The translations under genes were made by a program, and so were the position numbers. This document shows, piece by piece, positions 1 to 11,861 of a DNA stretch of 64,000 bases. This DNA is from Ziziphus jujuba (lineage: Eukaryota; Streptophyta; Magnoliopsida; Rosales; Rhamnaceae), in NCBI RefSeq assembly GCF_031755915.1, contig NC_083381.1, positions 2,988,501 through 3,052,500 on the forward strand, written 5' to 3'. Within the stretch, counting starts at the first letter, position 1, and the number at the start of each line of letters is the position of its first letter. The notes under the pieces were generated by a model. The model worked only from the letters and a program-made list of their open reading frames with translations, was not told the DNA's origin and did not search any database.

Positions 1-1211
1 CCATCAAATGGTGCTTTGGGACACTGGGTACCGTCGAGCATCACTGGTATATAGTATGGTGCGTTAAATTATTTTTCCGACCCGATTTTTAAAATTAAAT
101 GTTTTCAAAATGGTATTTGAAATTAAAAGTATTTAATTGTGATTTTATTATTTAAATTTGTGTCCAAAAATATGTTTTACCATACTTTCAAAGTTACGTA
201 AAATTGGGATTTATCAAAAACTTCTTTGGTGTCTTTCGTTGCTTTATTAAATTATTGAACGACTATTATAATTTATTTATTGGAATCAATTTGGCCTTAC
301 ATTAAATTTTATTATTACTAAATCGATTATTGCATATTAAATTGCATTTTTATTTATTATTAATTCTTTGATTATTTCATAGATTAATTAATAAGTTTTA
401 TATGTTATATATTTAGTTGAATTTTGGTTTGGCTAATTTGACTTGTGCTAAATTCTCCTAATATGAATTTTATTGTTTATTCGTTTATGACTTACTTATC
501 TTATGGTATCCTATTATAAAGCCCAATTAATTGTTATTAAATTATTCTCAATATTTGTATTCTATTTGCATTTATTCATTTATGGATATCCTTAAATTTT
601 GGGTGGGGTTTTTGTGAAAAGGCGTTTAAAAAAGGGGAACATTTCCAACTGAGGGAATTGTGAGAATTTTGAGAATAGATGTTATTTTCAAATATTTATT
701 ATTTATTATTATTATTAATACTGTATAGTAGATAGGATCATTCATTGAGATGATTAGTATCTCATAGTTTTTTAAATTCGTTCCCTTAGATCCAAGATAG
801 TTGGCTGACCGTTTGAGACAAGTTCAACTTCCTTTGCTCGTTGCTAATTCCATATAGTTTTCCTTTCTTTTCGTACTATCTTGTATTATTTCTTTCCTTC
901 TAGTACTGTATTAACTTCTTAGTATTTGTAATGTTTAATGCTCTATATACTACAATAGATATTTATTTATTTATTATGACACTGGTTCCCTGTTTATTAT
1001 TGGAGTGCTGTAAACTTGTGGAATGAATTGTAGTAAGGTGGGAGGAATAAGGGGACATCTTTAGAAGTGCGTTTTTCGTGCACGAAATTTTGTGGTAAGT
1101 TCAACCCTTAAAGGAGATGCTATCGGATTTTCCTTGGAAGATGCGGTAGGGATTGCCTGGGATCAAGGTTTGTCTAGAATTCCGATGAGGGATCTTGGAT
1201 GGGTCCTGATA
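1..1211 (+). repeat. 5' LTR (3' part only) of the gypsy element
   Basis: It matches 6371-7330 plus 19109-19350 almost colinearly, with scattered substitutions. It ends in CCTGATA just before the primer-binding site; the right LTR ends CCTGACA, so the usual terminal CA has mutated here. The ORF at 1092-1349 lies in the LTR tail and is not a gene. Confidence 0.88.
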
Positions 1212-1213
1212 GT

Positions 1214-1225
1214 TGGTATCAGAGC
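1214..1225 (+). other. Primer-binding site, initiator tRNA-Met
   Basis: TGGTATCAGAGC lies two bases after the end of the left LTR. It is complementary to the 3' end of plant initiator tRNA-Met and primes minus-strand synthesis in most plant LTR elements. Confidence 0.9.
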
Positions 1226-1429
1226 TCTAGGTTCTAGTATTCCTAAGGGGCTGTGCATTGTTGTGCATCCCATCTTCGTCTATTCTCTTGTTTTTACCAT
1301 CTTGAAGCATTATCCCTTTGTTTTGAAGAGAATTCGTTGTCTGAGTTGAAATAACTCTAATCTCTTTAAGAAGTCAATTAGAATCCTACTTCTGCAAGAG
1401 AGTCCTTATGACCTAGTTAGATGGATAAG

Positions 1430-1945
1430 GGTTGTCTCTTCTATATCGAGGGTCAAGTGATGGAAGTAGATCTTACTCTGTTGGACCCTTTGGGCTTGAA
1501 GTAATTCTAGATGGAATGGTTAGCTGGGAATCGTAGCTTTCTGGATTGCTATAGTAAAGAAGTAAGTTTTATGTGATTTGGCCTACCCAAGGTGGTGTTC
1601 GTGGAGAAGTTGGGAAGCCTTTGCCGGGGATAATTTCTGCCCTCATTGCCAAGAAGTTATTGGAGAAGGGTTGTCAAGAGGTATCTAACCCATGTGATTG
1701 ACACCCGGGTAGATGATGAAAGGTTGGAAGATGTGTTTGTAGTGAGAGACCATTCGAGCGTGTTTCCCAACAAGTTACTTGGGTTACCATTAGGAAAGGA
1801 GGTCAACTTACTATTAAATTGGCTTTGGATGCAAGACCTGTTTCTTTACCGCCGTGCCATATGGCACCAACAGAGATTCAGAGTGCTATTAGAATTCTAC
1901 CCCAACTTGGTTGTTGTTGAGGTTAATAAGAAGAAAAGGATTCTT
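1430..1945 (+). pseudogene. gypsy pol remnant: protease end and protease/RT linker
   Basis: Translation with frame changes gives pieces typical of gypsy pol: a protease tail around GLK-F-MEWLAGNRSFLDC, then YLTHVIDTRVDDERLEDVFV and FPNKLLGLPLGKEV. These correspond to the conserved stretch before the RT palm (family form: ...VIDT..., VVRDF.DVFP..LPGLPP.REVEF). The RT palm with its YxDD motif is not found downstream, so an internal deletion has removed most of RT. Several stops make it non-functional. Confidence 0.75.
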
Positions 1946-2216
1946 TAGACCTAGTTAGATGTTCAAGTATAGTTATTTTCGTTTCATGGAAACTAAGATC
2001 TTGATATTCTCAATGATAACTTAACCTCATAAAGAATATGATTTTTGGGGCATAGTTAGGATATAAGAAAGCGTTAAATGCTTTCCTATGGTTTGAGGAC
2101 CTAGTAATTAGTTCATAGTATTGGTTGTGATATTAGATCAAGATTTAAATTCTTTATTTCTTGATGTGTGGATTCTTGAAGTTTGTTAAAATTGGAAGAA
2201 CTTATGGTTTCTCAAG

Positions 2217-2320
2217 AATGATAATTAGGATGTTGAGAGGATTCAAACTTGATCTTATAGATTCTTTCAATGATAATTAGGATGTTGAGAGGATTCAAAC
2301 TTGATCTTATAGATTCTTTC
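2217..2320 (+). repeat. 52-bp tandem duplication inside the gypsy internal region
   Basis: Positions 2217-2268 are repeated directly and essentially perfectly at 2269-2320 (AATGATAATTAGGATGTTGA... ending CTTTC). The near identity, in a region otherwise full of mutations, indicates a recent local duplication. Confidence 0.9.
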
Positions 2321-2599
2321 TCTTTGGTGCTGGCAATCTCAAAGCTTATGTGAGGTTTCATAAGTGATTTAAGATCTTCCATTGGAATAAGTATGGGATG
2401 TGTGCTTTATAACTTTAATGAATTTAGTTAGAAGAAAAATGTTTGTCAAGGTTAAGAAAAATTGGATAATCAATGAGGACCAAGGATCTTATAATTATAA
2501 GTACTAGGAGTGTAATCAGAGGCAAAAGAATAATCTCAGTTTTAACTTGGTGACATTGGTATTTGGTTTGGAGAAATTAGGTTTAAGTTATAATCTTGC

Positions 2600-4215
2600 A
2601 TTTTAAATTGATGGATGGGGGTTACTCAAGGATTATGATTGCACAATCAATTACCATCCAGGCAAGACAATTGTGGTGGCTAATGCACTAAGTGGGAAGT
2701 CTATAGGCTCATTGGCTCTTCCGTTGATGGTTAAGTGTGACAGTGGGTGTTGATTTAAGGGTGCACGCATCAGGGGCACTTTTTGCTAGCTTCTGACTAT
2801 GACTAATATTTGTAGATCGTGTTCTCAAGGCCCAGCTCGAAAACCCTTATTCGATGAGCATGAAAAGGAAAGTTGAATAAGGGAGGAAGCCAGACTTTGC
2901 TATTAGAGGTGATGGAGCCTTGGCGATTAATTCTAGATTCTGTGTTCCAACAAATGAAGAGCTGAAAAGGCAAATATGTGAAGAGGCCCATAGTTATGCT
3001 TATGTTGTGCATTCTGGTAGTAAAAAGATGTACCATGCCTGGGAAGAGTGTTATTAGTAGTTAGGGATGAAAAGAGAAGTTACTGAATGTGTATCCAATT
3101 GTTTCATTTGCCAGCAAGTGAAGGCAGAGAGACAAAAGCCTTCTGGACTTCTATAGCCCTTATCAATCCCAGTATGGAGATGGGAGCGCATTACAATGGA
3201 TTTTTATATTCAAGCTTCCTCTCATAGTTCAAAGACATGATGATATTTTGGTGATAGTGGATCGACTCATCAAGTCTGCACGTTTCCTACTTATTAAAAA
3301 GAGGTTTTCCCTTTAAAAGTTAGTGGGTCTTGTTATGAATTATATAGTGAGTTTGTATGGGGTGCCAGTATCGATTGTATTTGATAGAAAATCTATGATT
3401 TACTTCGAGGATTTGAAAGGGATTAATGAAGGAATTGGGCATTAAGTTGAATTTGAGTACCGCTTTTTACCCCACATTGATGGACTCTAAAAATACTATT
3501 TAGACCTTAGAGGACATATTGAGGTCATGTGCGTTACAGTTCAAGGAAAATTGGAATAAGTATCTCCGCATTTAGATGTCACCTTATGAGGCATTGTACA
3601 AGAAACAATATCGGACTCCATTATGTTGGGATGAGACGGATAAAAGGAAACTTCTAGGCCCCTAGATGTGTACAAGCGAAAGTGGATATGGTCAATATTA
3701 TACGTACCAGGTTAAAAGCAAAGGTAAAAGAACTATGTGGATGTGTGTAAATAGGATTTCGAGTTCGAGATTGGTGATCATGTAATTCTTGGAGTTACCT
3801 CCATGGAAGGGAGTGCTATGCTTTGGCCGACAAGGAAAGCTAAGTCCTCATCATATAGGTCCCTACGAGATTTTCAAAAGAATTGGTCCTGTGGCGTATA
3901 GGTTAGCACTACTGAAAGAGTTAGTATGGGTATGCAACGTGTTTCATGTATCGATACTACGAAAGGACATTGCAGACCTATCGCACATGCTTGAGACTCC
4001 CGACATCAAGTTGAGAGAAGACGTATCATACGTGGAACAACCAGTACAGGTCTAAGATCATGAGGGACGCGTATTGATTAACAAGACCATTCCCCTGGTC
4101 ATAGTCTTGTGGCATAATCACCTAGTCGAGGAAGTGATGTGGGAACCCAAGGGGCAGATGCGTGACCAACAATATTATCAGTTTCAATGACGTGCGAAAT
4201 TTCGAGGATAAAATT
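2600..4215 (+). pseudogene. gypsy pol remnant: RNase H end and integrase
   Basis: At 2615-2700 the translation reads DYDCTINYHPGKTIVVANAL, the RNase H tail. At 2935-3240 there is the integrase HHCC zinc-binding region (HSGSKKMYH, later CQQVKAE). At 3240-3480 is the core region with the VDRL..SA motif, in broken frames. At 3535-3670 are LEDILRSCALQFKENWNKYL and MSPYEALYKKQYRTPLCWDE. At 3789-4055 is the integrase C-terminus (GKLSPHHIGPYEIFKRIGPV, NVFHVSILRKDIAD), continuing through NKTIPLV to about 4190. There are numerous stops and frameshifts. The 3789-4055 ORF uses a non-ATG start and is only a fragment. Confidence 0.85.
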
Positions 4216-4220
4216 TTCGT

Positions 4221-4233
4221 AAGGGGGGAAGGT
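4221..4233 (+). other. Polypurine tract before the right LTR
   Basis: AAGGGGGGAAGG immediately precedes the LTR start TGTAACACC at 4234. This is the expected plus-strand priming site. Confidence 0.85.
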
Positions 4234-7200
4234 TGTAACACCTCGTTTCGAAGTACACCAAAACTTTTCTCACGTTGATCGAGGTTGATAACCGTAGATC
4301 AAGAAGGGTCAAATTTTGACTTTTTGATGCGGATGGAATTCTTCATTGAATGAGTCACCGTCATGAAGTAAGCATCAACCCGATTCCGTGGACTAGTAGC
4401 ACATAAAAAACAGAGCTACGGTTGGGAAGTTATGAGCAAAACAAGTTGAGGTTCGAACTATCTAAGGGTGCCGGCTTTGACTTTCTATTTTTCTAAAATT
4501 TGTGTTTGACTCTTGTATGGTTGTGAAGTACTCATTGATATGAGTTCATAGACTAACGGCATGCCTAATTTGGACATGTGGTTTGAAAGTTAAGGACCAG
4601 TGAAGTTTTTCCTAGAAAATAGTTACTATTCATCGATCTATGAGTGTGTGTGAACAATGTCACCATGTGTCGAAATTGCAGCCAACCTGTGAGTGCACAG
4701 TGGCACCCATGGGAGGCTTTTTGATTGGGCAAGAAGGAGAGAGAGAGAGAAGGAAGTGAGAGGAAAAGAAAGAGAGAGAAAGAGGAGAGAGAGAGAGAAA
4801 AAGAGAGAGGCAAAATCGGCCAACCACCGTTGACCGATTTTTCGGCCACCCCTTACTACACATACCGGACCACCTTGAAGCCCACCTGAAAACCAGCCCG
4901 CCACCAGCCGACACACCTAAATCGGGGCTTTTTATGTCGACAACACTGTTATCTTCTCCGGCCTAACCCAGCTATCCATTTTTGACACTACTGGTCCCAT
5001 TGAGACACCCATCCTTCGATCTACCTCGCCATCGAAAATCATAGCCAGTGGCCACTAGACACGCCGTCGGCAATGACGGTTTCTGGTGACCACAGCGGCT
5101 CATCGGGAAACTTGGTTCCGGCGAGTTCCCGGTGGTCCCACCTATCCTTTCCCACTAATTTGAGCCCCCTAAATCCATTTCTGAGGTCTTTTTCCCTCAA
5201 CTTTTGATAGGTCATGAGATTTGTGGACATTAAGTCCGAAACCTTTCTGGCGAGATTCCGGCCACCACAGGTCCGATCTCCGGAAAGTAAGATCTAATTT
5301 GTGATCCTTGCTTCATGAGTTTTGTTTCGGATATAATTTGTGAATTTTGGTTACCATTTGTGTTAGCTCCTTTGGGTACCCATGTGTGAAACACCTGAAT
5401 AAAATATTATTTTATTTGATCTTGTGTACTACTGATATTTTAGGAGCACATGTGAGTTGTGGGACCAATCCCGTTAAGAATCTAGATTGATAAGTGTGCT
5501 CGAGGTGAGTGACTCACCTCCACAATCTATTTTGGGGCTAAATAAAATTATATATATTTTATATTGTTGAAATTATGAAAATAAATTGTGTTTAATATTT
5601 AAAAGAATTTCCATTTGAATATATATTGTCCTTTTAAGGTGAATTTCAATATATGTGTGGCTGCCATTGATATTTGGGGCTAATATATTTGGTGTTGATT
5701 GAATATGTGAAAATTTATAATTTATGTGCTGAATATTTGATAAATGCCTATTTGAAATTTTAATTGCCAAAATTGGGGCGAATTAAATTATATATGCATA
5801 TGTGGATTTTTATGCGAATTTTAATGCAAACTCAATTGTGTTGAATTTGGAGGATGTGAAAAAAATATTTATTTAAATTTTATTATGCATTGAAACAATG
5901 GTGGGAAAATTATTTTATGATATTGGAAAATTTTGGATATATATATATATATACCGTGGATTTAAAATTATGAATTGATTTTATGCCACTGGGATTTTGG
6001 TATGTTTGCATCAATGAAATTCTAATGGATTTTAACATGAATTTATGGATGTGTAGAGAGATATTAAACCCAGTGGCGATGATGAAATTTTGGTATTTGA
6101 AAATGGTATATATATATATGGTTTTTTAAATACACCCATACAATACCGGTGTTCTATAGTTGTGGATTGCGGATGTGATTAATGCATGGGTGGATTATTA
6201 TGAGGGTGCAGATTTATACTCTTCCGTGGTTGCCATTGGATCGAGGGCAATCAAGTTTGATATTGGCTATAGCCGGCCCTCTCGATGGCCAGGATTGAGG
6301 GTTATAGCATTGGTGCTGCTGGGACGCCAAGGCGGCCTAGATGCAGGTTTCTTTCTTTAACCTCTCCGTCAGATGGTGCTTTGGGACGCTGGGTATTGTC
6401 GGGCATCACTGGTATTTAGTATGGTGTGTCAAATTATTTTTCCGATCCGATTTTTAAAATTAAATATTTTCAAAATGGTATTTGAAATTAAAAGTATTTA
6501 ATTGTGATTTTATTATTTAAATTTGTGTCCAGAAATATATTTTACCATACTTTCAAGGTTACGTAAAATTGGGATTTATCAAAAACTTCTTTGGTGTCTC
6601 TCATTGCTTTATTAAATTATTGAACGACTATTATAATTTATTTATTGGAATCAATTTGGCCTTACATTAAATTTTATTATTACTAAATCGATTATTGCAT
6701 ATTAAATTGCATTTTTATTTATTATTAACTCTTTGATTATTTCATAGATTAATTAATAAGTTTTATAGGTTATATATTGAGTTAAATTTTGGTTTGGCTA
6801 ATTTGATTTGTGCTAAATTCTCCCAATATGAATTCTATTGTTTATTTATTTATTTATTTGTGACGTACTTATCTTATGGTATCCTATTATAAAGCCCAAT
6901 TAATTTTTATTAAATTATTCTCAATATATGTATTCTATTTGCATTTATTCATTTATGGATATCCTTAAATTTTGGATTAGTTAAATGTTGAGTTTTGTGA
7001 AAGGCTTTTCAAAAGGAGAACATTTCCAACTGAGTAAATCGTGAGAATTTTGAGAGCAAATGTTATTTTCAAATATTTATTATTATTTATTATTATTATT
7101 GTATAGTAGATAGGGTCACTCATCGAGATGATTAGCATCTCATAGTTTTTTAAATACGTTCCCCTAGGTCCAAGATAGTAGGTTGACCATGCGAGATGAG

Positions 7201-7330
7201 TTCGACTTCCTTTCCTCGTTGCTGATTCTAGATAGTTTTCCTTTCTTTTTGTACTATCTTGCCCTATTTCTTTCTTTCCACTACTATATTAACTCCTTAT
7301 TATTTGTAATATTTAATGCTCTGTATATTA
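4234..7330 (+). repeat. 3' LTR of the gypsy element, first part
   Basis: It begins TGTAACACC after the polypurine tract. The part from about 6371 aligns with window positions 1-960. It stops at 7330, where the MULE starts. A purine-rich GAGA tract lies at 4735-4810. ORFs in this stretch (4565-4916, 5039-5230, 6160-6360) have no family features and follow low-complexity DNA. No genes seen. Confidence 0.88.
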
Positions 7331-7540
7331 CCATCTGTATGTTTCCTGTGCGGTCCAAAAACGTGATCAAAATTGGAGCCCTTCGACTATAACACCTAGC
7401 ATCAAAGGCCCAGCTTCAATTGCAACTCTCACGTGAGATCTTTGGCCAAATTTCTCCTTCCCCTTCCCGCTCATAGTAGCTCACATTCCCGCTCTCACCA
7501 GCTCAAAACACCTTTGCCAAAATTTCCAATCGCACCAACT
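7331..7540 (+). repeat. Left terminal inverted repeat of the MULE
   Basis: It pairs with the reverse complement of 19108-19017 joined to 17981-17885. Shared blocks include ACACCTAGCA/ACACCTGGCA, CTCACGTGAGATCTTTGGC/CTCACGTGTGATATTTGGC, CCCCTTCCCGC and TTTGCCAAAATT. Beyond it, to about 7690, are C-rich subterminal repeats (units with TCGCACCA and CATTGCCATC). Confidence 0.88.
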
Positions 7541-8222
7541 CGCACCACCCTTACGAACCCACTAGCTCGCACAAGCATTGGCATCGTGGCAAACCCACCA
7601 GTTCGCACCACCATTGCTAGCTTGCACCAGCATTGCCATCATTGCAAACCCATCGATTTGCACCACCATTGCCATCCTTGCGATTAAAGTGACATTCTAA
7701 ACTCTAGAGAAACAACCTCCATAGCATTTTAAATACTCTGTAAGGAGAGGCTCCATATCCCTTCTGTAGAATTTTTTCATTATCTAGTTTATTATATTCC
7801 TTATGTGGTTTCAAAACCCAACTGGATAGTACCATACCTTCACCGATTACATGTTTAGATTCTAAAAAGCTGGTTGGCACATCTGATTCTATGATAGCTT
7901 TATATATAATTATCTTCTTCTTTTTTATTTTTTTTTACTTGACAATATATGGAAAATTTACTAACTTAAAACAAAACATCTTATAAAAATATTCAAGTTT
8001 AGTTGCATTTTAGTATGTTATAGTTTAGAAAAGTTGCATTTAGCTCTCAAATTTAAAACATGTCAACTACTTTGTTGGTGCTTTTATGTTTTGTAATTTT
8101 TTTTTTCATTTTGGTTTTATGTTGGTGATTTTATGCTTTGTATTTTTTTCATTCAATTACATGGATCCGAGAATGGAGAGATACCAAATTATCACTATCT
8201 TTTATGTAGTCTTGCATCGTTG

Positions 8223-8425
8223 AAATTGTTAAAATTGAAAATATGATCTTGTTGGTTTGAGAGCAGAGTATGTTTGTCTGTTACCGAAAATGTTAAAACT
8301 AAAAATATGATTTTGTTGTTTTAAGAGTAGAGTGAAATTGTTAAAACTGAAAATATGATTTTGTTGGTTTAAGAGTAGAGTGAAATTGTTAAAACTGAAA
8401 ATATGATTTTGTTGGTTACCGAATA
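8223..8425 (+). repeat. 48-bp tandem repeat, about four copies, in the MULE leader
   Basis: The unit begins AATTGTTAAAACTGAAAATA and ends GAGTAGAGTGA. Two copies are nearly identical and the outer ones diverged, carrying a GTTACCGA motif. The rest of 7690-9655 holds no recognisable gene; the short overlapping ORFs at 8765-8980 match no family I know. Confidence 0.85.
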
Positions 8426-9655
8426 TCAATTAAAAATGAAAAGTGAATTTGGTTAGCATAAAAAAAATCAACATTAATAGTTAATTTGTTTCAAACAATA
8501 TAGTTGTTACTCTTTGGTCTATTTGTACATTATCACTGAACCACCTCTTTCTCTGCCATATTTTATCTTAGGAAATTTTCTCAGATCATTGTTTGTCAAA
8601 GTTATTTTATACCAAAATAGTCCAAAAGAAAGAAGAAAAAACAACTATTGCTACTTTGAATTACAATATCTACGATAGAGGGAAATGGTTTAGCAATCCA
8701 TATTGTCAATCCCTACTTGTCTTTATTGAGATGGATATCATATGTATACATAAGTTCTGAATTGTTAAGGCAAAAAGTGAAGCACATGTAAATGCAAATA
8801 AGCTTGGCAGGCATTGATATTGACAATGCAGAGGAGCTGGAGATGATTATATTGGAGATGTTCATAATTTATCCACTTTTTAAACATTGCAGAACATTGT
8901 TCACGCTTGTATTCAGGAGCTACGTACCCTGCTCTTTGTACACATATAATCCACCAATAAGCAATAAGAAATAAAAACAACTATATATATATACACTACT
9001 TCCACGATCAATTCAACTAAATAACTTTCTACCTAATTGAAAAAAAATAATAATAAAAAAATAAAAGAAAATCCTTGCTTGCCTTGACAGTTGCAAATGT
9101 CATTCGATTGGAGTAAGTCTTGGTGTACCTACACCAAAATCAAAAAATGATTAGAAGTCTCAGCCTATTTGAACATAAACACTCACTATCTTACCTGTAA
9201 CATACTATACAATTGATTTCATATTGTAATTACCTTGCAACAAAACCTTGGACAAACCATGGCCTCCAATCATCAACAATGGAGTATATTTTGATATTCT
9301 TGCCATTTTCATGTAATGGACATTATGAATAACCTCTTAAGTGTTTTAGGCATTTTTGTCCCACATCAGCATGTCCCCCATATATTCTCTATTTTTTTTT
9401 CTTCTGTTGATGCAGGAATAATTGTTTCTTTCATTCTATAGTGTGCTCGATCAGCAACCTTTATGCAAACTAGTCAGATTTTGGCTGAAGTGACTTCTTT
9501 TTTTCAACATTTTTCTCTTCTATTTAGAAACTAAACTTTCTTAAAATAAAAGAGATTACCACCTCTCATGATGGTTTTGCTTTGCTATATACCAAGTTAC
9601 AAATTGATCAATAGGAAGCTGGTTTGAGTGCAATTGGCTCCACAATATTGGAAAT

Positions 9656-11861
9656 ATGAGTGTAGAACAGTTGGAAGCAAATTCAGATTGTATAGGAGTT
9701 GAAGACATATCCCTGCTGTCACATTCGAAATCTATGGATGATGTTTACGTACCCCAAGTGGCCAAAAAGTGCAAAGCAAAGGTTGGATAAGAGTTTGAAT
9801 CGATAGATGGGGCACATGAGTTCTACATTAAATATGCAAAAGAGGCAGGGTTTAGTGTGTGTAGCAGTTCGACTAAGAGATGTAAAGGTAGGAGTGAAGT
9901 TGTCAGGAAAGAATTTGTGTGTTTTAAGGAAGGAGTATCTTCTATAAAGGATGGTGAGAGAAAAAGGTGTCGGGGGATGACAAGGGAAAATTGTAAAGCA
10001 AAAATTGCCATGGTTAGGTCAAAATTGGGAAAATTTATCATCTTTGTATTTGTTAAAGAATATAGTCATCCATTATCAACCCCTCGAAGAGTGCATTTAC
10101 TGAGGTCACATCGTAGTATGTCTGAAGTCAAGAAATCACTAACCCTGCAGTTTTCAGCAGCAAATGTACCAACTCATCAACAAATAAGCATTCTTGAATT
10201 TGAAGCTGGAGGTATAGAGAATATTGGGTGTACAAAGAAGGATATCTATAATCATGAAGCTAAGGTGCGGAATGACTTAAGAGGACAAGATGCGGAACTA
10301 TTAAAGGAATATTTCCTAACCGAACAAGAAAATGATCCATGCTTCTTTTTTAAAATAGATGTAAATGATGATGGTAAATTGAAGCGTTGTTTTTGGGCTG
10401 ATTCGGTGTCTAGAAGAGCTTATGGATGTTTTGGTGATGTAGTTGTATTTGATACAACTTACAACACTAATCAATATGATATGATATTTGCACCCTTGGT
10501 TGAGGTAAACAATCATGGTCAAATGATGCTTTTTGCATGTGTATTTTTAAGTGATGAAAGAACGAAATCATTTGTTTCGTTGTTTGAGCTATTAAAGGAT
10601 AGCATGCCGACTAACAACCCAAAAATGATCATTACCGATCAAGATCTTGCAATGACAAAGGCTATAGCTCAGAGCTTACTGAATACATTTCATAGGTGCT
10701 GTAGTTGGCACATACTTGAGAAGTTCTCTACGTATTTAAATGCAATCACATATAGAGATTTTTATGAGGACTTCCAACAATGCATTTGGGAATTAGAATA
10801 CCTTGAAGATTTTGAAAAAAAAATGGGTGACTACCATCGAGAAGGCAAGCCTATATGACAATGATTGGTTAAAATCAATATTTGAGCTACTTTCAAGATG
10901 GGTGCCTGCATATGTTAATCATATATTCTCAACTGGAATATCAAGTAGCCAACGTGCAGAAAGCTCCCATGCATTTTTTAAGAAATATGTGTCGAAGAGA
11001 AACTTATTGATGGATTTCATACTTTGATTTAATAGGGCGCTTGCACATCAATGTCTCGAAGAGTTAAGGGCTAATCACGTTGATATTAATGAGAAGTCTG
11101 TTTTGAAATTACCATTGGAAATGGAAAAGTAAATGGCTGAGATTTACACACGCAAGATATTTCTTAAGTTTCAAGATGAGTTGTGGCATAGCTTACTAAC
11201 AATGCCACAATTTGTTCGTGAAAATGCTACACACAAAATGTATGTGGTCCAGAGTAGTCCAAAAGAAGGTGTTCATACAGTGTGAGAAATTACTTATGAT
11301 AAAGAATTGGACTTTGCATCTTGCACATGTAAGAAGTTTGAAAGTGAAAGAATCCCCTGTAGACATATCTTGGTATTCTTGTGACTCTTTGGTAACATTC
11401 CTTTTCCAAATCAATATATCATGAAAAGGTGGACTAGAGGTGCAAAATCTCAAATAATAACCAATAAGCAAGGTGTTGAGATAAGTGGACAGTGTAGTTC
11501 AATGTTAACTTTGCAAGCTAAACTATTCCAACTTGCTTCGGAAGTTACTGATAAAGCCATAATACATTAAGGGGCAAGTGTAATTGTGAATAATCGTCTT
11601 CAAAGTTTGCTAGGCAAGATTGAATCCATAGTTAGCAACACAAAGAGTGGAGGCATTTCTGAAAAAGGTAGCACTACTCATGACTATGATGCTTTGAAAG
11701 ACCCATCTACTGTGAGGGCAAAGGGATGCGGACGAAGATTAAAAGGGGGAAAGGAGAAGGCAACAAATGCCGCAAAATATAGAGGTCGACGTTACAATGG
11801 ATATGGAAAAATTGGGCAATTGCAACACAAAAGAAATTGTCCACTCCTTAACAATCCATAA
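9656..11861 (+). pseudogene. FAR1/FHY3-like MULE transposase (decayed)
   Basis: I place the start at ATG 9656, in frame with the main ORF. A TAA at 9788 then interrupts codon 45. A FAR1-type DNA-binding region follows (EFESIDGAHEFYIKYAKEAG... to YSHPLSTP, about 9791-10080). The MULE transposase core is at about 10430-10730, with FDTTYNTN, MIITDQDLAM and CCSWHILEKF supplying the DDE-type acidic residues. A frameshift in an A-run near 10820 ends the long frame at 10858. The C-terminal part continues through further stops to a SWIM zinc finger at 11322-11366 (CTC...CRH). The last piece, 11586-11861, is basic and resembles FAR1-family tails. The enzyme would bind TIRs in the nucleus and catalyse excision. 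With at least four lesions it is non-functional. Confidence 0.9.

Noticed and set aside
4565..4916. Overlapping minus-strand ORFs rich in Ser, Leu and Phe
   Set aside because: They read through a GAGA tract in the gypsy LTR in all three frames and have no family features.
7183..7687. ORFs crossing the LTR/MULE junction
   Set aside because: One spans an insertion boundary and the other is in the C-rich inverted repeat.
8223..8425. A CRISPR-like repeat array
   Set aside because: The units abut without unique spacers in a plant transposon, so it is an ordinary tandem repeat.
9656..11861. A domesticated FAR1/FHY3 host transcription factor
   Set aside because: It lies between long inverted repeats with a 9-bp-type duplication and has several stops and a frameshift, so it is a dead transposase.
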